Below are positions 35,745 to 50,800 of a stretch of DNA of 64,000 nt, piece after piece; the stretch's first letter is position 1; every line of letters begins with the position of its first letter. The position numbers and the translations under genes were made by a program. The stretch covers positions 11,360,713-11,424,712 of the forward strand of contig OY979723.1 of the NCBI GenBank assembly GCA_963855995.1. The letters run 5' to 3'. The notes below the pieces were generated by a model. The model made no database searches. It worked only from the letters and a program-made list of their open reading frames with translations, and had not been told where the DNA came from. This stretch comes from Muricea muricata. Lineage: Eukaryota > Cnidaria > Anthozoa > Malacalcyonacea > Plexauridae.

Positions 35745-35750
35745 TTTATT
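35745..35750 (-). terminator. Candidate polyadenylation signal of the WD40 gene
   Basis: TTTATT on the plus strand reads AATAAA on the minus strand, about 125 bases past the stop codon at 35,872. It lies in the upstream-facing member of a direct repeat of about 55 bp. Confidence 0.45.
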
Positions 35751-35871
35751 TGGAAGACATATCATCAAAAGTCTGTCAAGGCCTACCTCTAAAGTTTAGA
35801 AATGTGAGTTGTCAAAAATTCGCACTACCAGTTAATCGAGTCACAATGAAATAATTGCTTTCGAACTAAAT

Positions 35872-38800
35872 CTATTTACAAGACATATCAAATTTCTGTA
35901 ATTTTTGAAGAGAACGCGGTCGCCGTATTTGTGACACAAACGGTGAACAGCTCCTTGATCTTGGCTGCCCCAAGTTTGATTTCTTTGGAAATCTTTCTGA
36001 CATCAGCATTTCTTCCATTGGGGTCGGTGGCGGTCGGTCACGAGCGCTGTCCGATTCGCTACCGACCAGAACGTACTTGCGACATTTGCTGGGAATCGAC
36101 GGCGCCGATTTCGGTCTGGATATGAGGTCTTGTAATTGGTCTGGCAGCTCAGCAGTTTCAAGGTCTAAGTTGAGATCCTGGAGTAAAACTTCGTCTTTTG
36201 TCGAGTTGAACTTCTCCAAACGATATGGTTGTATAATGACTGGATTATTTTTAAAATTTTCATAACTTGATCGCACATGTTTTAAATCGCTTCCACGTGT
36301 GGCTTGATGGTTATCCATCTCAATCCTATCTTCTTTACTCACGTTGATCCCACAAGATTCATGCCTTTTATCCATGTTGAATCCAAGATTACCCAGGTTG
36401 AACCCTTGATGCTGATCCTCAGATTTATAAGTCGTATCCCTGTAAGTTCCTGACGATCCATAGAGTTCTACCAAACACCGCTTTTCCTCCAACGTGTGTT
36501 GATCAACCAATCGTTTCTGTAAAACTTTTCGTTTCCTTTCCAAGTGTTTCTCTTTCACTTCTCGGGCTTTAAACAAGAGCCTTTCCTGCCAACCCTCGCT
36601 ATAATCTAAGGCATTTACTTCAGCCTCAGCGCGCCTCGACGTGTCTGGGCGCAGTTTACGAGCACTGGTAAAGCAATCAAATTTGCCTTCAAAACTGCAA
36701 CTAGGTTCAAACGACTCTCGTCTTTCATCTTCTCGTCTATTCGTTTTATCTTTCCTGTCTGAATTGTCATCTTCAGAATCGTTTTGACGGCCATTCGAAT
36801 CTGGGATCGTTGCAACAAAAGCGCCATCTGACTTTTCTGAAAATAAGCACATGGGAATTAGAACCATACTACACACCGCCTAAAAACGCCACAGGCTTGT
36901 TGCTAGTTCTCAATTTTACCAGCTTGTTGCAATTTGTCAACAAGTTGGAACAAACTTGTCAATTTCATGAAGTTCCAACAAGTCTGTTAAAATCAGGCTT
37001 GTTGCAACTTTCATGTGCAGACTAGTTGCTGAAACAACTTGCAGCAAGCCTTCGGATCACAAGTTTTAAGGACCACCTTGCAACTGCAACAAGTCTGCTA
37101 ACAACTTGCGACAGACCTGCCTTTATGCAATGTGAACTGGACATAGCGATCCCGTTGTGTTTAAAATGCAATTGCTCGCCTTCTGCTCGGCTATATTCAA
37201 CACAACGCGACCGTTCGCATTGCAAAAATTACATAAAAGTCAAGACTGCCAACTTCAGAAATATATTTTCCTTTCAAAAAGGTAGCAACCCCATCTTATG
37301 GAGTATAAACCCTGGTAAGAGCCTTGTTAAAATTAGCAGACTTGTTGCAATACGCCGATGTGGTCATAACATTCTTGTTACGTCATGATTGTATTACTCC
37401 TGGTTAGAACAGCCTTGCACCAATTCTGACAATCCGCTTACAGATTGTTACAATTTGTTAAAAGCTTGTTCCAAACATCTGACATACCTTCTTTAAGCAT
37501 CGATCGTCGTGATTTCAGTCTGGGCTTTGGAGAGAATATCGGATATTTTGTTTTCTCGCTCAACGCGCTAAGACACCAATTGACCAAATTTTTTGTATCC
37601 CTACGTTTCTCTTTATCCTTCACGATAGCCTCGCCACTCCGACTATCCCCTACTGTCGTCGATACCCCAGCATCAGCTTGTGTTGCCACAAACGCCTTCG
37701 GTACCCTAGCAACGTTCTTCTCAATATCATTTTCATGAATGGACACCTCGCTTGTGTTGTGTTTGACAAAACTGCGTTGTTTCATACGAGGCCTGGAAAC
37801 AAGTGATACACGGCTGGCAGTTCGCCGGCGCGTTTTGGCGAGGGCGTAAATTTTCAAAGCAGAACTTGGGTGAAGTCGCTGACCTTGAGGATCGTCGTTT
37901 GATAGGGAGCCTAACACTGGAACAACTTTTCGAGTCACTGGGGAGACAGAACGCCGACCGGAGATTTTACGCCGGGGCACTGATCTCGTAGATACTAGGC
38001 CTTTGCGATCAAACTCCTCGGAAGTTTCGGTAACAACGAATGAAACATTTTTGGATGGTTTTTCGTCTGCTGTCTCGAGGTTATCTTTAGAATGTTCATC
38101 TTCATTGTCACTTGAAAAGGTGCTTTCTTGCTTGCTTGAAATCGCCTTCTCAACCTCAGGATCCAGGTCGTTATTACGGTCAGGATTGATATCAGAAGAC
38201 TGAAGCTGGTTGCGTGATTCTTGGATGTCAAGTTTGCTTATAATATTGCTTAATGAATGTTCCTGAGGCAATGGCGTGGGCGGTAGGTGTTCTCGTAGTA
38301 CCACTTCTTCCTCCTCTGTTAATATGCATTGTGAAACTCATTATTTAATAATTGAAGAGCCTGCATATGTGATAGAGATTTCTCCTGATTTACATAAACT
38401 TTAGCTTTGATTTTTCGTCTTACATAAGTTGAATTTTCAAAATTACTCCACAAAAACTCAATCTTTAAACTTAATCCTGTTTGAGTTAGATTCGTCACGA
38501 AAAGAAATCGAAAGTTAAGGAAAAATGGCTGGAAATCATTTGACAACACTACGCATTACAATGACCAATGAATAGTCGCATATGATGACCAGGACTTTTT
38601 CTATTTCAAATAATACCCCTGTCTTAACTACTTTTAGAAGGCAGCCACTTCAGACCCCCCACCTAACGTTGATTGAGTTCTCTGCACAAAAAACAAGACC
38701 GAAGGGAAAACACTGAGAGCCCCCTGATAAACATAAGCACATACCACATTCATTATCATCATCATCTTCATCATTCGCCAGTGTACTTTCTCTACTCAAG

Positions 38801-41800
38801 ATTTCATTGCTGCCCCTGGTAACTGACTGTTCCTCTTCTGTAGGTTCAACAATGTCCTGAAACACCCAAAAACATTAGAACATGAATGGGGTGTCTGAGT
38901 GTCTAGTGTCTGAGTAGCGTGAAGCCGATGAGTAGTTAGGCTTCACAATCATTGTAAATTTTTATATTATATACACGGCCCATTGAAAACCAGCGACAGC
39001 TGAATGGCTACCGTGTTTAAATAATTTTAACAAATACATGGGGAAGCCTAGTGATCAATCATAACTTACGCACATAGAATTGCACTTTAGTTATTTTCTA
39101 TTGTTACACGCCAGAAAATAAGCAACTCGGACAATCATTATACAATGTGATGTAAGTGCTTGGCATATCGAATAAAACTGAATATCACGATAAGAAGAAA
39201 TTCAGCCAAAGAAGTTTAACTTCTTTCTTGTTAAACGCTCTTCCTTGTTAAGATATTTCAAGGTAAAAGTTTAAGATTTAACAAGGAAGAAGTTAAACTT
39301 CTGATGTTTGAAATGCAATCAAGATGCTGGACAAATTTTAGTCTTTAACGAGTTATATACCTCAACAGTAAATGCCTCCTCCAGTTTTGTGTTGCCAAGT
39401 TTCCTGTCTTGATTTAGTAGATCATTCGTATGTTTCTCCAATACAACTTCATCCTGATCATGCACAACTTCAACAGTCAATTCTTCGTCCAGTATTAAAC
39501 TTTCTGTCTTATTTTCATCGCGACTACTTTCTACCGTATCAAGCGTACCTTCATCAATACGTTTCTCCTGAACAGGATTCAAGGTCGGTTTTTCTCCAGC
39601 ATTGTCTACCTCAATTTCTTCCATATTTTCACCACAGTTGTCTTGCAGTAGATCAATATTGTCAACCATGTCGTTCTCGAAGGAAGATGGTTGAAATTTT
39701 GCAACTTTTTTTTTCAACTTTACGGTCGATTTTTTTGTTTTTTTAACAACAGCTCGTCCAGGTCGATTAGATGCCTAAAACGAAGCCAATCAAGTATCAT
39801 TCTTCGAATTTGCGCGGGCATGCTTTTAAAAAATCGCGAGTGGACTTAAAGGAAAACAGCAACATGTAGAAACATATAATTTATTAGAAGATCCAGAACG
39901 AATCACTACAATTTAGTTTTACTTACAACTGAATTGGACGCTTGGGAACTTTGATTCGTGGTCTCCTCGAGTTTTTTCCGAAGATTGTCGGCGTTTTTCG
40001 CCACGCTTACGGAAGCCTTCGACTGTAGAGTTCGTGAATCGATTTTCCGCTCCGAGAGTCCAGCCCGCTTTTGGCGAGAAAATAACGGGACGGGTTTAAC
40101 CGGCTTCTTTGATGTTCTGCTCGCTTCAGGCTTGTTGTCATTGGGGAGATTTTTGTCAGAAATTTCATCATCTGTCAAAAACAAGCTGAATATGTTCATT
40201 CCAACAAACATACTCTTAGCCCCCCTCCCCTCTGCCCCGCCTCCCCCATGCGTTGTCCTAAGATTACTCGAATCAATTCTTGGGTTTCACGTGACGTCAT
40301 AAATTTCACTGGGGGTCAACTCCAAATCGATACACTGTCATCAGACTGAAAAAAATCCTCACTGTATGTGTTGGACCTTGTGTTTGGCAGCAAATGTGTG
40401 CAATTTCGTGAGATTTGCTTGCTCCAGTGCAGTACAATCATCAATACATTTTGGGTTGACCCCCACTCAGAATTACTGAAAAAGGTTCCAGTGAAACCCA
40501 AGAATTCAGAATCTATCTCAAACTATGTACCTGTTGTTATGGACTCCTCTTCGGATTCCTATGAAAGAACATAACATAATGAATAAAGAAAAAAAAATCA
40601 CTGCACAGCATCTTGCTTTATTTTGTACGCTTCAAAGTCAAACAACAGATGGGTCGCCCAGCTTTAGTAGATATATCAATAGACCTGTCTGCAAAGATTG
40701 GTTGCAAGCCGAGATTTAAGCCTGTGTCAAAACAAACATGAACATGGTGGTGAGGCACGCTCAGAAACAATCCCACTTACCAATTCAAAAACAGGACTCA
40801 TGAATGGCGGCGGAGTGCGAGGCGGAGAAGAGACTGGTGACGAGCCTATATTTGGTAAATTCCAAGAACTGGCGAGGGAAGATGACCTTGACCTTGGGGT
40901 ACCACTTTGTGACATGTAGATATCCGTTGGAGCGACAGAAAAAGCGTCCGATATTTCACTTCCCGTCTAAGTCATTTAAAATTAGCAATAAACAATCAGG
41001 AAGGAAACTAGACCCTCTTGTTTTGGGCTGCACAGCTCCCCCCCCCGAAATCATTTACTCTTTTTTATCTTTTCCTGGGGGAGTTCTTACCGCCGAACCT
41101 TTTTTTGGACCCCACTTTTTCGGAATACGAAAATCGTCAAAAAGGTAATTTGGCTCTTGAGACCTTTGACCTCTTAGTATCCTCGCATATCCATCTTACC
41201 TCATCATTGTCGTTTTCGATATCACTCTCCAACGTATTTGATGGCAGATGACCAGTCAGAAATCTCGCTAAATTGATACTGATGTTCGCAAAAGGTACCT
41301 GGAGTGATACATTGAAATACACCGATATTACATCGACTCATGAATGTTCAACTCGTGTCTCTACTCAAACTACATTGAATTTTGCAATTTTTTTTGAAAT
41401 GATTGTTATTCCTGTCATTATTCATCTTTCGATGGATGTGAAAGAGTCTAATCAGTTGGGAATGGTCAGAACATTCCTTATCAATCCACTCGCTCACATC
41501 TATCACAAGATAAATGACTTGAAAAATTATCGGGTAAGCCAGTATGATACAGCAGAAAGTGAAATTATTATCAGTGAATCCAGTATTATATACACAGATT
41601 GCTACAGATTAAGCTGGCACCCATGGGTTTGTGAAGTGTAGAACCTGATTGGAAGAGTAATTTTCATTGGCTCGTGTAAATTACATTTGACCAATCAACA
41701 ATGAGAATACATTCTTCCTATATAAAACCTTTGTCAAATTGGGAAAGAGCTTCCGAAGAGGAGCTACCTGACCCATGGGTCCCCCTCCCTCGCCCCACCA

Positions 41801-44800
41801 ACCCTAGAGGCTGATTTCCTACCAAATAAGTCTCCATGCGAACAGGCTCTGAGGGAATTGTTTTCTTGTATTCAAAACGAACTCTTGGATCTTCGTAAAT
41901 GTCAGAACCTACAGTAAAACATGATATCAAAGAGAAGAGGTTATTTCTAAATTAACCAACTGTCATTCTCAGGCCAGTTAAATAACTTTGGCGCAGGACA
42001 GTAAGGATCACGCGGTGGAGAATTGAAAGAACAAATAACGTTTACCTGTTTCAGGTAGTTCACTGTTTCTCCGTGATTTGTACGAGACTAAGTGTGCTAA
42101 AACAGATAAGTACAGTCGAATTTTTGCGAGTTTTTCCAGAGAGCCCCCACTCCTTCCCCGTTTTATATGACCTACCACATCAAATAATACATGCAACCAT
42201 AGTTAATAAAATAGATGGTTTGGAAAATCATTGGAATTGCAATACAAGTGACTATGTATGTTTTTGTTCTGGTCTACACTGAAATAAGGTTTCTTCAAAA
42301 CATCTACCTTTTGCCCGGCTGATGGAGAAGACGTGATTCTTAAAACCTGCAAGAAGATCCCCTAAACATAGAAACGTAATGCTTAATTCAACGGCTCAGA
42401 CCTCAAGAATTTAACCCAAATTCTTTACTAACCAGCAGGGTTCAAAAAGCAAACTGTTGTCAATGTTCTGTCCATGATAATTTCACGAAGCAGAACTTTG
42501 TTGCTGTTCCATATTTTAATACTACCATCCATACTGAAAGACGAGAAAATTATGTAAATCTAGTATTAAGTCCTGGTCAAACTAGGAAAGATTGTTGGGA
42601 AAATATCATATTTCCCTGTAAGCTCAACTCGGGAAACATTGTTGAAGAAACATGTTTCCTGTCAATGTTTGTAACCAAAATGTTTCCTAGTTTTCTCATG
42701 GGAAACGTGCAAAACATTGATGGGAAACAATGTTGCCACAACAATGTTCCTTACATAGTTTTCCCAGAAGTAACTTAAAGCTTTCTAATATTTTATACAA
42801 AGACAAAGATAGTGTGTTCTACCTTGAGCTACAAAACAACTGAAGATCATTGTGGGCGTTCACAGCTAGCACTCGATCAAGATGATCCTTAGAAACTTTC
42901 TGGCCATCAAATTTTCTTCTTTCCACCTCGTGTGTCACTGATAAACAAAGGAGAGAAACGACTTAGAATTTACGTCGTCTGAGGACTGCTAGAGAGTTAA
43001 TGAGTTATGAATGTCCTGGATATTTATTCTTCCATCAGAGCCAGTTGAATAAAAGGTGAATAGCGGTATCCACCGGATAGTGAACTATTTAGAAAAAAAA
43101 AACACGCTCAGTAATTTAAACCCCTATTAATGTTCTGCATGTCCGATTCAAGATACTCTTTATCTTTTGCGATTTCAATATCCCTGGTGTCATTGCTTTT
43201 TATACATTTCTATGGCAGTTGAAAGAATTATCCGTTGAATACTGCTATCCACTGTTCGTGAGTCCGCCCACTGGACATTACATCACATTCACTTGTTAAA
43301 GGTACAAATGAAGAAACCATCTCAGGTAAAGACATCCTAAATATCTTTGTAGTAAATACAAATATTCTTGTCCGTGTATGCAGTGAATCACTAACCTTGT
43401 TTGGAATTTAAACGATACAGATTAAGACGACCTGTTTCGTGTCCGGTTAGGAATGAAGAACCCTGGAAAAAAGAAACATTGACGATATGGCATTAAAACA
43501 CACACAGTATTCTGCAGTATTATACTGACTTAGTTTTAACAGATATACTTTGTTTTATGCATGAGTCGTAGTGAGGAACAGCGAGGCTAAGTTATTAGGG
43601 AGCTTTAGATTACGGCTATGAGAACGACTACAAGATTTTGCTGTTAAAAATCAGCTATTGGAAACGTGATAAATCCTGCTTTTTAGACAATATTTCTTGA
43701 AAACAATAAAGGATCCAAAGCGAAGACGAATACAAGCATGCAGAAAAGAATTAAAGAAATAAAAATCTCGTGGTCCAACTTAATCTAAAGCTCCCTATTA
43801 TAAAAGGACTGCAAGTTACCAGGCTAGCGAGTTGAAAAGCGCATAAGATTAAAGCGTACGTGACACATTAATAAATGTCGATATACAAATCACCGAACAC
43901 ATTCATGATATCTCGCATTATTAAAAAGACGTCCAGCCTACTTACCAAACGTACAAAACAAGTCAGATCTTTTCCAGCATCAATATTATGTTTTATATCT
44001 AGGTCAGGTAGGTTTCTGATCTGAATGCTGTATTTGTTTAATGTAACTGTATTCAGAAGGAGCAGGTCGGCGATCGTATCATGCTTTATTGATAACACCT
44101 AAAGTTTAAGAAAACGTCGTGTCAAAAAGGATGAAAAATATGAAGGAATGGCGAATGGGCGGTGGATGGTATAGGCGGATTGGTGGAGGAATTATGTTTG
44201 TGTGGGGGAGGGAGTGGATTGGTGGGTGAATGGGTGGTTGGGTAGGTGGAGTGAAGGGGGGTGGAGTGGAAGTGGGTTGTGTAGGTAGGTAGGTGGGTTG
44301 GGCAGGTCGGTGACTCGGTAGATGGGGAGGTGGGTGGGGGTTTGGTTAGGTGGGTGGGTGACTGGATGAATAAACGAAATACTCACCGCTCCTGCTGTAG
44401 CTTGAAACTGATAATATACTACCAGAGCTGAGAAAGCACTAGTGAATAACAATCGACCATCCTAAAACAGAAATTTATTACTAAACAGTCAGAAAGTTGC
44501 GGCACGTCTGCTACAGGACTGTTTCCTTGCAGTCATGATATCAAGTCTGCTACAAGCTGCCAGCAGGCTCGGCGCACGTTGATTGTCAAGAGTTTTTAAT
44601 TCTTGCTATTTAACACTCGCAAACCTGCAAGCCAACAACAAGGTAATAGACCACATCAGCGTACGACTCGCCAGCTTTGTTGTTCAAATTCACGGTCGAG
44701 TGAAGAAAGGCCAAAGATAAACATGGCACACCGTCTACGATCTTTGCAGTAGGGAAGAGCGGAGAAGGTGAACTCTGTGCCCGTGATGGCACAGGCGTAG

Positions 44801-47800
44801 AAAAGGTATTCTCGTTGAGTACGCTGCTTTTTCGATGGTTTGAAATGTCCTGAGCGTCCGATAGATTCCACACTTCGACTCGATTGGCTGGGTTGCATCT
44901 ATAAGGTTTAAAAATTAGGGCGGCGAGTTCGAACAAGGAACACAACTAGAAAACATCAGAGGCGCAACGATGAAATAAGATGCCCTTGGCCCAAGGGCCT
45001 CTCCAGGTTCCCTCCCCATTTCGTGGTTTTAATGAGTCTCAACACACATATCAACCAATGTTTTGAATACTTTGGGCTTTAAAAGGGTTTTAACGAATAA
45101 AAAAATGTGCACATGTAACGCGAGTCTCGTAAACCACCTATGCAGCCAGAAAAGCACAAATCACAGCAAGTCTGCTGCAGGCTTGTTACCTCCACGAAGC
45201 ACGACGCTGATATTAGGATGTGTTCGCATCGCTTGCTCTGGCTTGAGGATAACAAGTCTGCTGCAAGTTGTCAAAAGGCTTGATGCAAGTTGATTGTCGA
45301 GACTTTCTATCCACAAGTTGTTTCGACAACTTGTATTCATCAAGTCTGATTTTCACAGACTTAATTTAACTTGATGAAGACACCAAGGTTAATACAACTT
45401 GCATCAACTACTTACAACTTACATGACAAACTTGCATCAAGATGGTAAAACCCACAACTTGCATCTGTGGCACTCTTTGCCATGTTCGTGATGCTTGCAT
45501 GGAGACAAAAGGTCAAGTACCAGACCGTAATAGAAATATTTATTGAGCATACTTTGTATAATAGACCCATATCTCCTCTTGGTTCACCAGAAGGTACATC
45601 AAGCCATACATTGGACAGTACGCATGAGCACCAGAGGTTTTTGACTGCTGGCCAGTAGTGATCGGTGGCGGAGGAAGAACGGTCGAAAGTAGACGACCAT
45701 CTTTGGACAAAAATCTTGCACTGAAAACGATTAACATTCAAAAATATTTTGACTAATTTTAAATAGGCAGAAGGTAAACACGTAAATGTTTCTCGAACCT
45801 GTAGTCTTCGGCGATTGCCACAACTTTTTGCCCTTTGCCATGTGAGCCTGCAGTCAACGATATTGACCTCAACGGGCAGCGGAGTGTTGTCCAAAAATTG
45901 GTCACATGATTGATGGAGAACACCTGCAAAGCTTTGCTTGAGCCACAGTAGAGAAGATCTTGCGAGATGAAGTTCATCCATTCGATACTTTCAGTGAACA
46001 CGACCAGGCTAGATGCAGAGGAAATTTAATAGATATTTAATGAGAAATACCAATTGAACATGAGATCTTATGAATGAGCGCAGTCTGTTTATGCATAAAT
46101 TACAGTATTTTCCAACATAAAACATCTATAAGCTATGTTTGATGAAAAATAGAAAGATTTTTTGCAAGGCAGGGATTACTGCAAATGCTTTTCAATGTAC
46201 GTTGGAACTACAAAACCAAATTAATAAATAAATAAATCTAGTTCTCCTTTCAGAAAACATTTTACACGTTCACGTGATTGCTCTGTCGTTGTACCTGTAT
46301 ATCTCTTCCATAATATCCAAGGAGAATACTTTGACGGTTCCATCTTGCGATGACGTAATAACTAATGATGGCGCCTCTGGATGTAGCAACAGGTTCGTCA
46401 CAATCTATATGTGACGGGCAATAATTACTGTTGCAGCCCCCGCAATCAATTGTTACAGCTCTGGAAATCATTGGTTCCAGCCCCAGTAATTAGTTACAAC
46501 CCTAGCAATTATTAGTTGCAACCCTAGCAATCATTGGTTACAACCCTAGCAATCGTTAGTTACAACCCTAGCAATTATTAGTTACAACCCTAGCAATCAT
46601 TAGTTGTAACCCTAGCAATCATTAGTTACAACCCTAGCAATTATTAGTTGCAACCCTAGCAATCATTGGTTACAACCCTAGCAATCGTTAGTAACAGCCC
46701 TAGAAATTATTGGCTGCAACCCTAGCAATCACTGGTTACAACCCTAGCAATCGCTAGTTACAACCCTAGCAATTATTAGTTACAACCCTAGCAATCATTA
46801 GTTACAACCCAAGCAATCGTTAGTTACAACCCTAGCAATCATTGGTTACAGCCCTAGCAATCGTTACAGTCACAGCAACATGAAACAACGATGAACCTTT
46901 GAGTGAGAGTTAAAGGAATGAAGTCTTCCGCCATTTGAACTCCACACGTTTACTAAAACATCAAAAATTCACAATTATGACGTATGTTTTTAAGCACGAA
47001 TTATTACCAATTTTACAGGCCCATTTACACGGGTGCGAACGAGCCTCGCTGGATTATTGTATTCTATTCACCTGCACAATCTGTCCCAGCAGTAACAACA
47101 AAGTTTGAAAATTTGGAATAAACACAGCCAGTGACTTGTCCCTGATGAGCACTTCGGACAAAACAAGAAAAAGAAAATGTTACGTTATTTAGGACCGCAG
47201 TAACCACGGGCTGTTGCGGAGACCCAGCCAGTTTTAAATTAGATAATAACTGATGTGCAATTGTATGTATATATTGTATATATATTTTTTGTACATTGAA
47301 TAGTGTATATTGTATATTGTGCAATCCAACTTAAACTGGAAAAGCGAATAAATAAATAAATAAATGTGCTAATAATAAAGGTTTTGTAATCGTATGTGGT
47401 CACTATTGTTGTCGTCCAAGCTGGGAGGCCTGGGTTCAAGGCTTGGGCGGACCTCTGCTCAACATCTTAAAATAATTAAGGAGAAAGGGCCGCCTTTCCA
47501 GTCATTGACATCAGTAAATGGCACTATGGTGGGCCTCTCGCGTCTTCTCAGATAAGCAAGTTAAAACCGTAGGTATACCTGCCGACACACAAGAGGAAGG
47601 AACATAATAAATCAAAACAAATGTTACCTTTTAAGTTCGAATAAAGTATTTCCTTTCATGTCGTATGCTAAGACGTTTCTTTCAGACAAACAGTACAATC
47701 TCTAGTGAATTTTAGGAAAAAATATCATTTAGCAGAGTTAGCCAGTAACGATGTAAATCTTCTCCGTTGCTTCGTTTTCTTCGTACACATGAGTAAAAAA

Positions 47801-50800
47801 TCAGTATTTACTTATAACGAAGTAGTCTTTTTATTGAGGAACTACTTTTTACTTGTTTGCGAAAGTACGATTTTTGTGCAATATTTTTTACGTCGTTACC
47901 ATTGTGATACTTTGGCAAGTAAAAAAGATCATAGTTATTCTTAAGGAGGTGAGCAGACTAGTGGGATGTGCTTGATTCAGCCAGGCTATGAGTCATGGCT
48001 GCTACCTCGGGTTGACTACGGCACACAGAGTTTGAATGGAACTGGCGTACATGTAGAAAAAAACCTTAACCAGCACACAATTTAATAAAATATAAGAAAA
48101 AATATACTCCGAAGAACAACATCTTGTAAACTCAAGATATGAACTGTTAACAAAACTGTTGTCTTGTTGCTAATAACTCATATCTTGAGTATACAAGATG
48201 TTGTTCTTCGGAGTATGTTTTTTCTTATATCGTGCATGTAGAAAAACAGAAACTAAAATAGTTGGTCAAACTTCATCCCAGGGTTAACTTTAGAACAGTT
48301 TATCACCGCCTAGAACAACCAGCCTAGGGCCAGTTGTTCAAACCTGGGTTATGCTAAACCAGACTTAAAGTTTAACCTAGTTCCTTCTAGACGTCCGTTT
48401 TTTTCAAAACTTCAGCTACCAAAACAACTACTGCTCCAGACAACCTCATTCCACTGCCTGCCTTGATTAGTTCTCACCTGTGTATTTTCATCCAGAATAA
48501 TGTCTTTCACCATTGCGCCGTTCAAGGCACGATGTTCGCGCCTGGGAACAGGAATTGAAGTAGTTCAAAATAACCTAAATTAATTGCTTTGTAATATGGT
48601 TCGCACGTGTCAGGTGAGAGTAAAATTCAAGGACGTTTTAAGGACTTTCAAGGCCATATATATCCGGAAATTCAAGGACAAACACAATTTTGTAACAGAC
48701 GTAAAAGTGATGAGCAATGCATGTCATTGTTAAATTTTCGATCTCAAAAAATCTCCAGAAACTAAAGCAAGACGAATTCAAGGACAATCAAGCACTTCTT
48801 TATAAATTCAAGGATTTTAAGACATTTAATTTTCGTTTTCAAATTCAATTTAAGACATTTATGGACATTTAAGTATTGTACGAACCCTGTTGTAATTGCA
48901 AAATGCAACATACCTCAAAATTAATCCATAATTTGCCATCGGCCTCGAATCTTTGCACGTTGATCGACTGTCTGTTTGCAGCTCACCAAATGTCCAGAAC
49001 TGAAAGTTCAAAAAGAGTGTTGAAATAGTTTTTGATTAAAATTTACCCTTTGATAAAAAAAACGTTCGTATATAAAGAACGTGGAAAAAGTTAGGACTAC
49101 TGGTGAACTTTTGGAAACTTTCTCAACTGTATTATCAATGGTTCGTAGTTTTTCCATCAAGGAGGATTCATCCCGCGATGTTTGCAATGTTTCAAATGAT
49201 CTCGATGCAATATGTGAAGTTGCTGAAACGGCATTGACACCACAAAAAACGGCACAGATATCACAAGAAAACGGCACCAGATATCACAAGAAAACGACAC
49301 AGATACCACAAAGAAAGCCACTGGAAAGCCAACGCACCACAGAGACAAGTCAAAATGGAACTGCGCTCTCTTCTTTTAAAAACTTACCCTGATGCCTCCT
49401 GTTCCACCAGTTATTAGCTCATCAGTGACAGAGTTAAACACCATACATAAAACGGAATTCATGTCAGATATCACCGAGAATACTTCGTGGAAATTCAGAT
49501 TAAACACCTTATGCAAAAAAAAACCCAGCCATTGCTCAAAAATAAAATCATCACTGAACCAAATTATCTTCATCATCATCACCTTTGTCAATATCATGAT
49601 CCAAAACTGCCACCATACACCCCCTTAGGCTACCTTACACCCACCATAGGCTATCCAAGACCACCTTTTGCTACCTTACACCCACCATGGGCTACCTAAG
49701 ACCACCTTAGGCTACCTTACACCCACCATAAGCTACCTTACACCCACCATAGGCTACCTTACACCCACCATAGGCTATCTTACACTCACCATAGGCTACC
49801 TTACACCACCTTAGGCTATCTTACACTCACCATAGGCTACCTTACACCACCTTAGGCTATCTTACACCTACCATAGGCTTCCCAAGACCACCTTACACTA
49901 CCTTACACCCACCATAGGCTTCCCAAGACCACCTTAGGCTACCTTACACCCACCATAGGCTACTTTACACTACCTTAGGCTACCTTGCACCCACCATAGA
50001 CTACCTTACACCCCCTTAGGCTACCTTACACCCACCATAGGCTATCCAAGAACATCTAAGGCTACCTTACACCAACCATAGGCTACCTTACACCACCTTA
50101 AACCACCTTACAACAGCTTAACCCACCCTACACTGGGTCACCTTAGATCAACTTAGCACACATTATGCCACCTTAGCCTACCTTACATTACCTTAGACCA
50201 CCTAATTAGCCCACCTTAGCCAACCTTAGGCCACCTTACACCACCTTAAACTATCTTGGGTTGAACCCACCTTACACTAACTTAAGCCACTTAAATTAGC
50301 TCACCTTGGCACACCTTACACTATCTTACACTACCTAATTAGCCTACCTTAGCACACCTTATACCACCTTAGGCCATCCTTTGGCCACCTTACACCACCT
50401 TAGCCCACTTTAGGCAACCTTTGGCCAACCCACCTAATTCCTTAATAACCCACCCTAGGCTACACTCCAAAAATTAATAAGAGTATTTAAATTATATGAA
50501 CAAACCTTTAATGCATAATCTTTCGAAAGACCAAAATAAACGTTAAATTTCTTGGAATGCAACAGCAGCCGGATCAAATTGAATTGGTATGATGGATAAT
50601 CCAACAAGCGAGAGACTAACAAGACAGAAAACAACTTATATATATAACCTCCAATTGGTGTAAAACATGTGACAAGTTAGACTGCAAGTAAGGTTACCAG
50701 TGAGCCTAGAATGTCCACAACTTCCTGTTTACTGACCAATCAGAATGCTCGCAAATAAGATATAGCATTCTAATTGGTCAATTAACAGGAAGTTGTGAAT

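Noticed and set aside
41273..41641. 122-codon plus-strand frame
   Set aside because: Lies antisense to exon 23 and intron 22 of the WD40 gene, with no homology pattern.
46436..46875. AACCCTAG repeats as an interstitial telomere
   Set aside because: The unit is 22 bp with AATCATTAGTTAC between the AACCCTAG blocks, and no TTAGGG tandem run exists.
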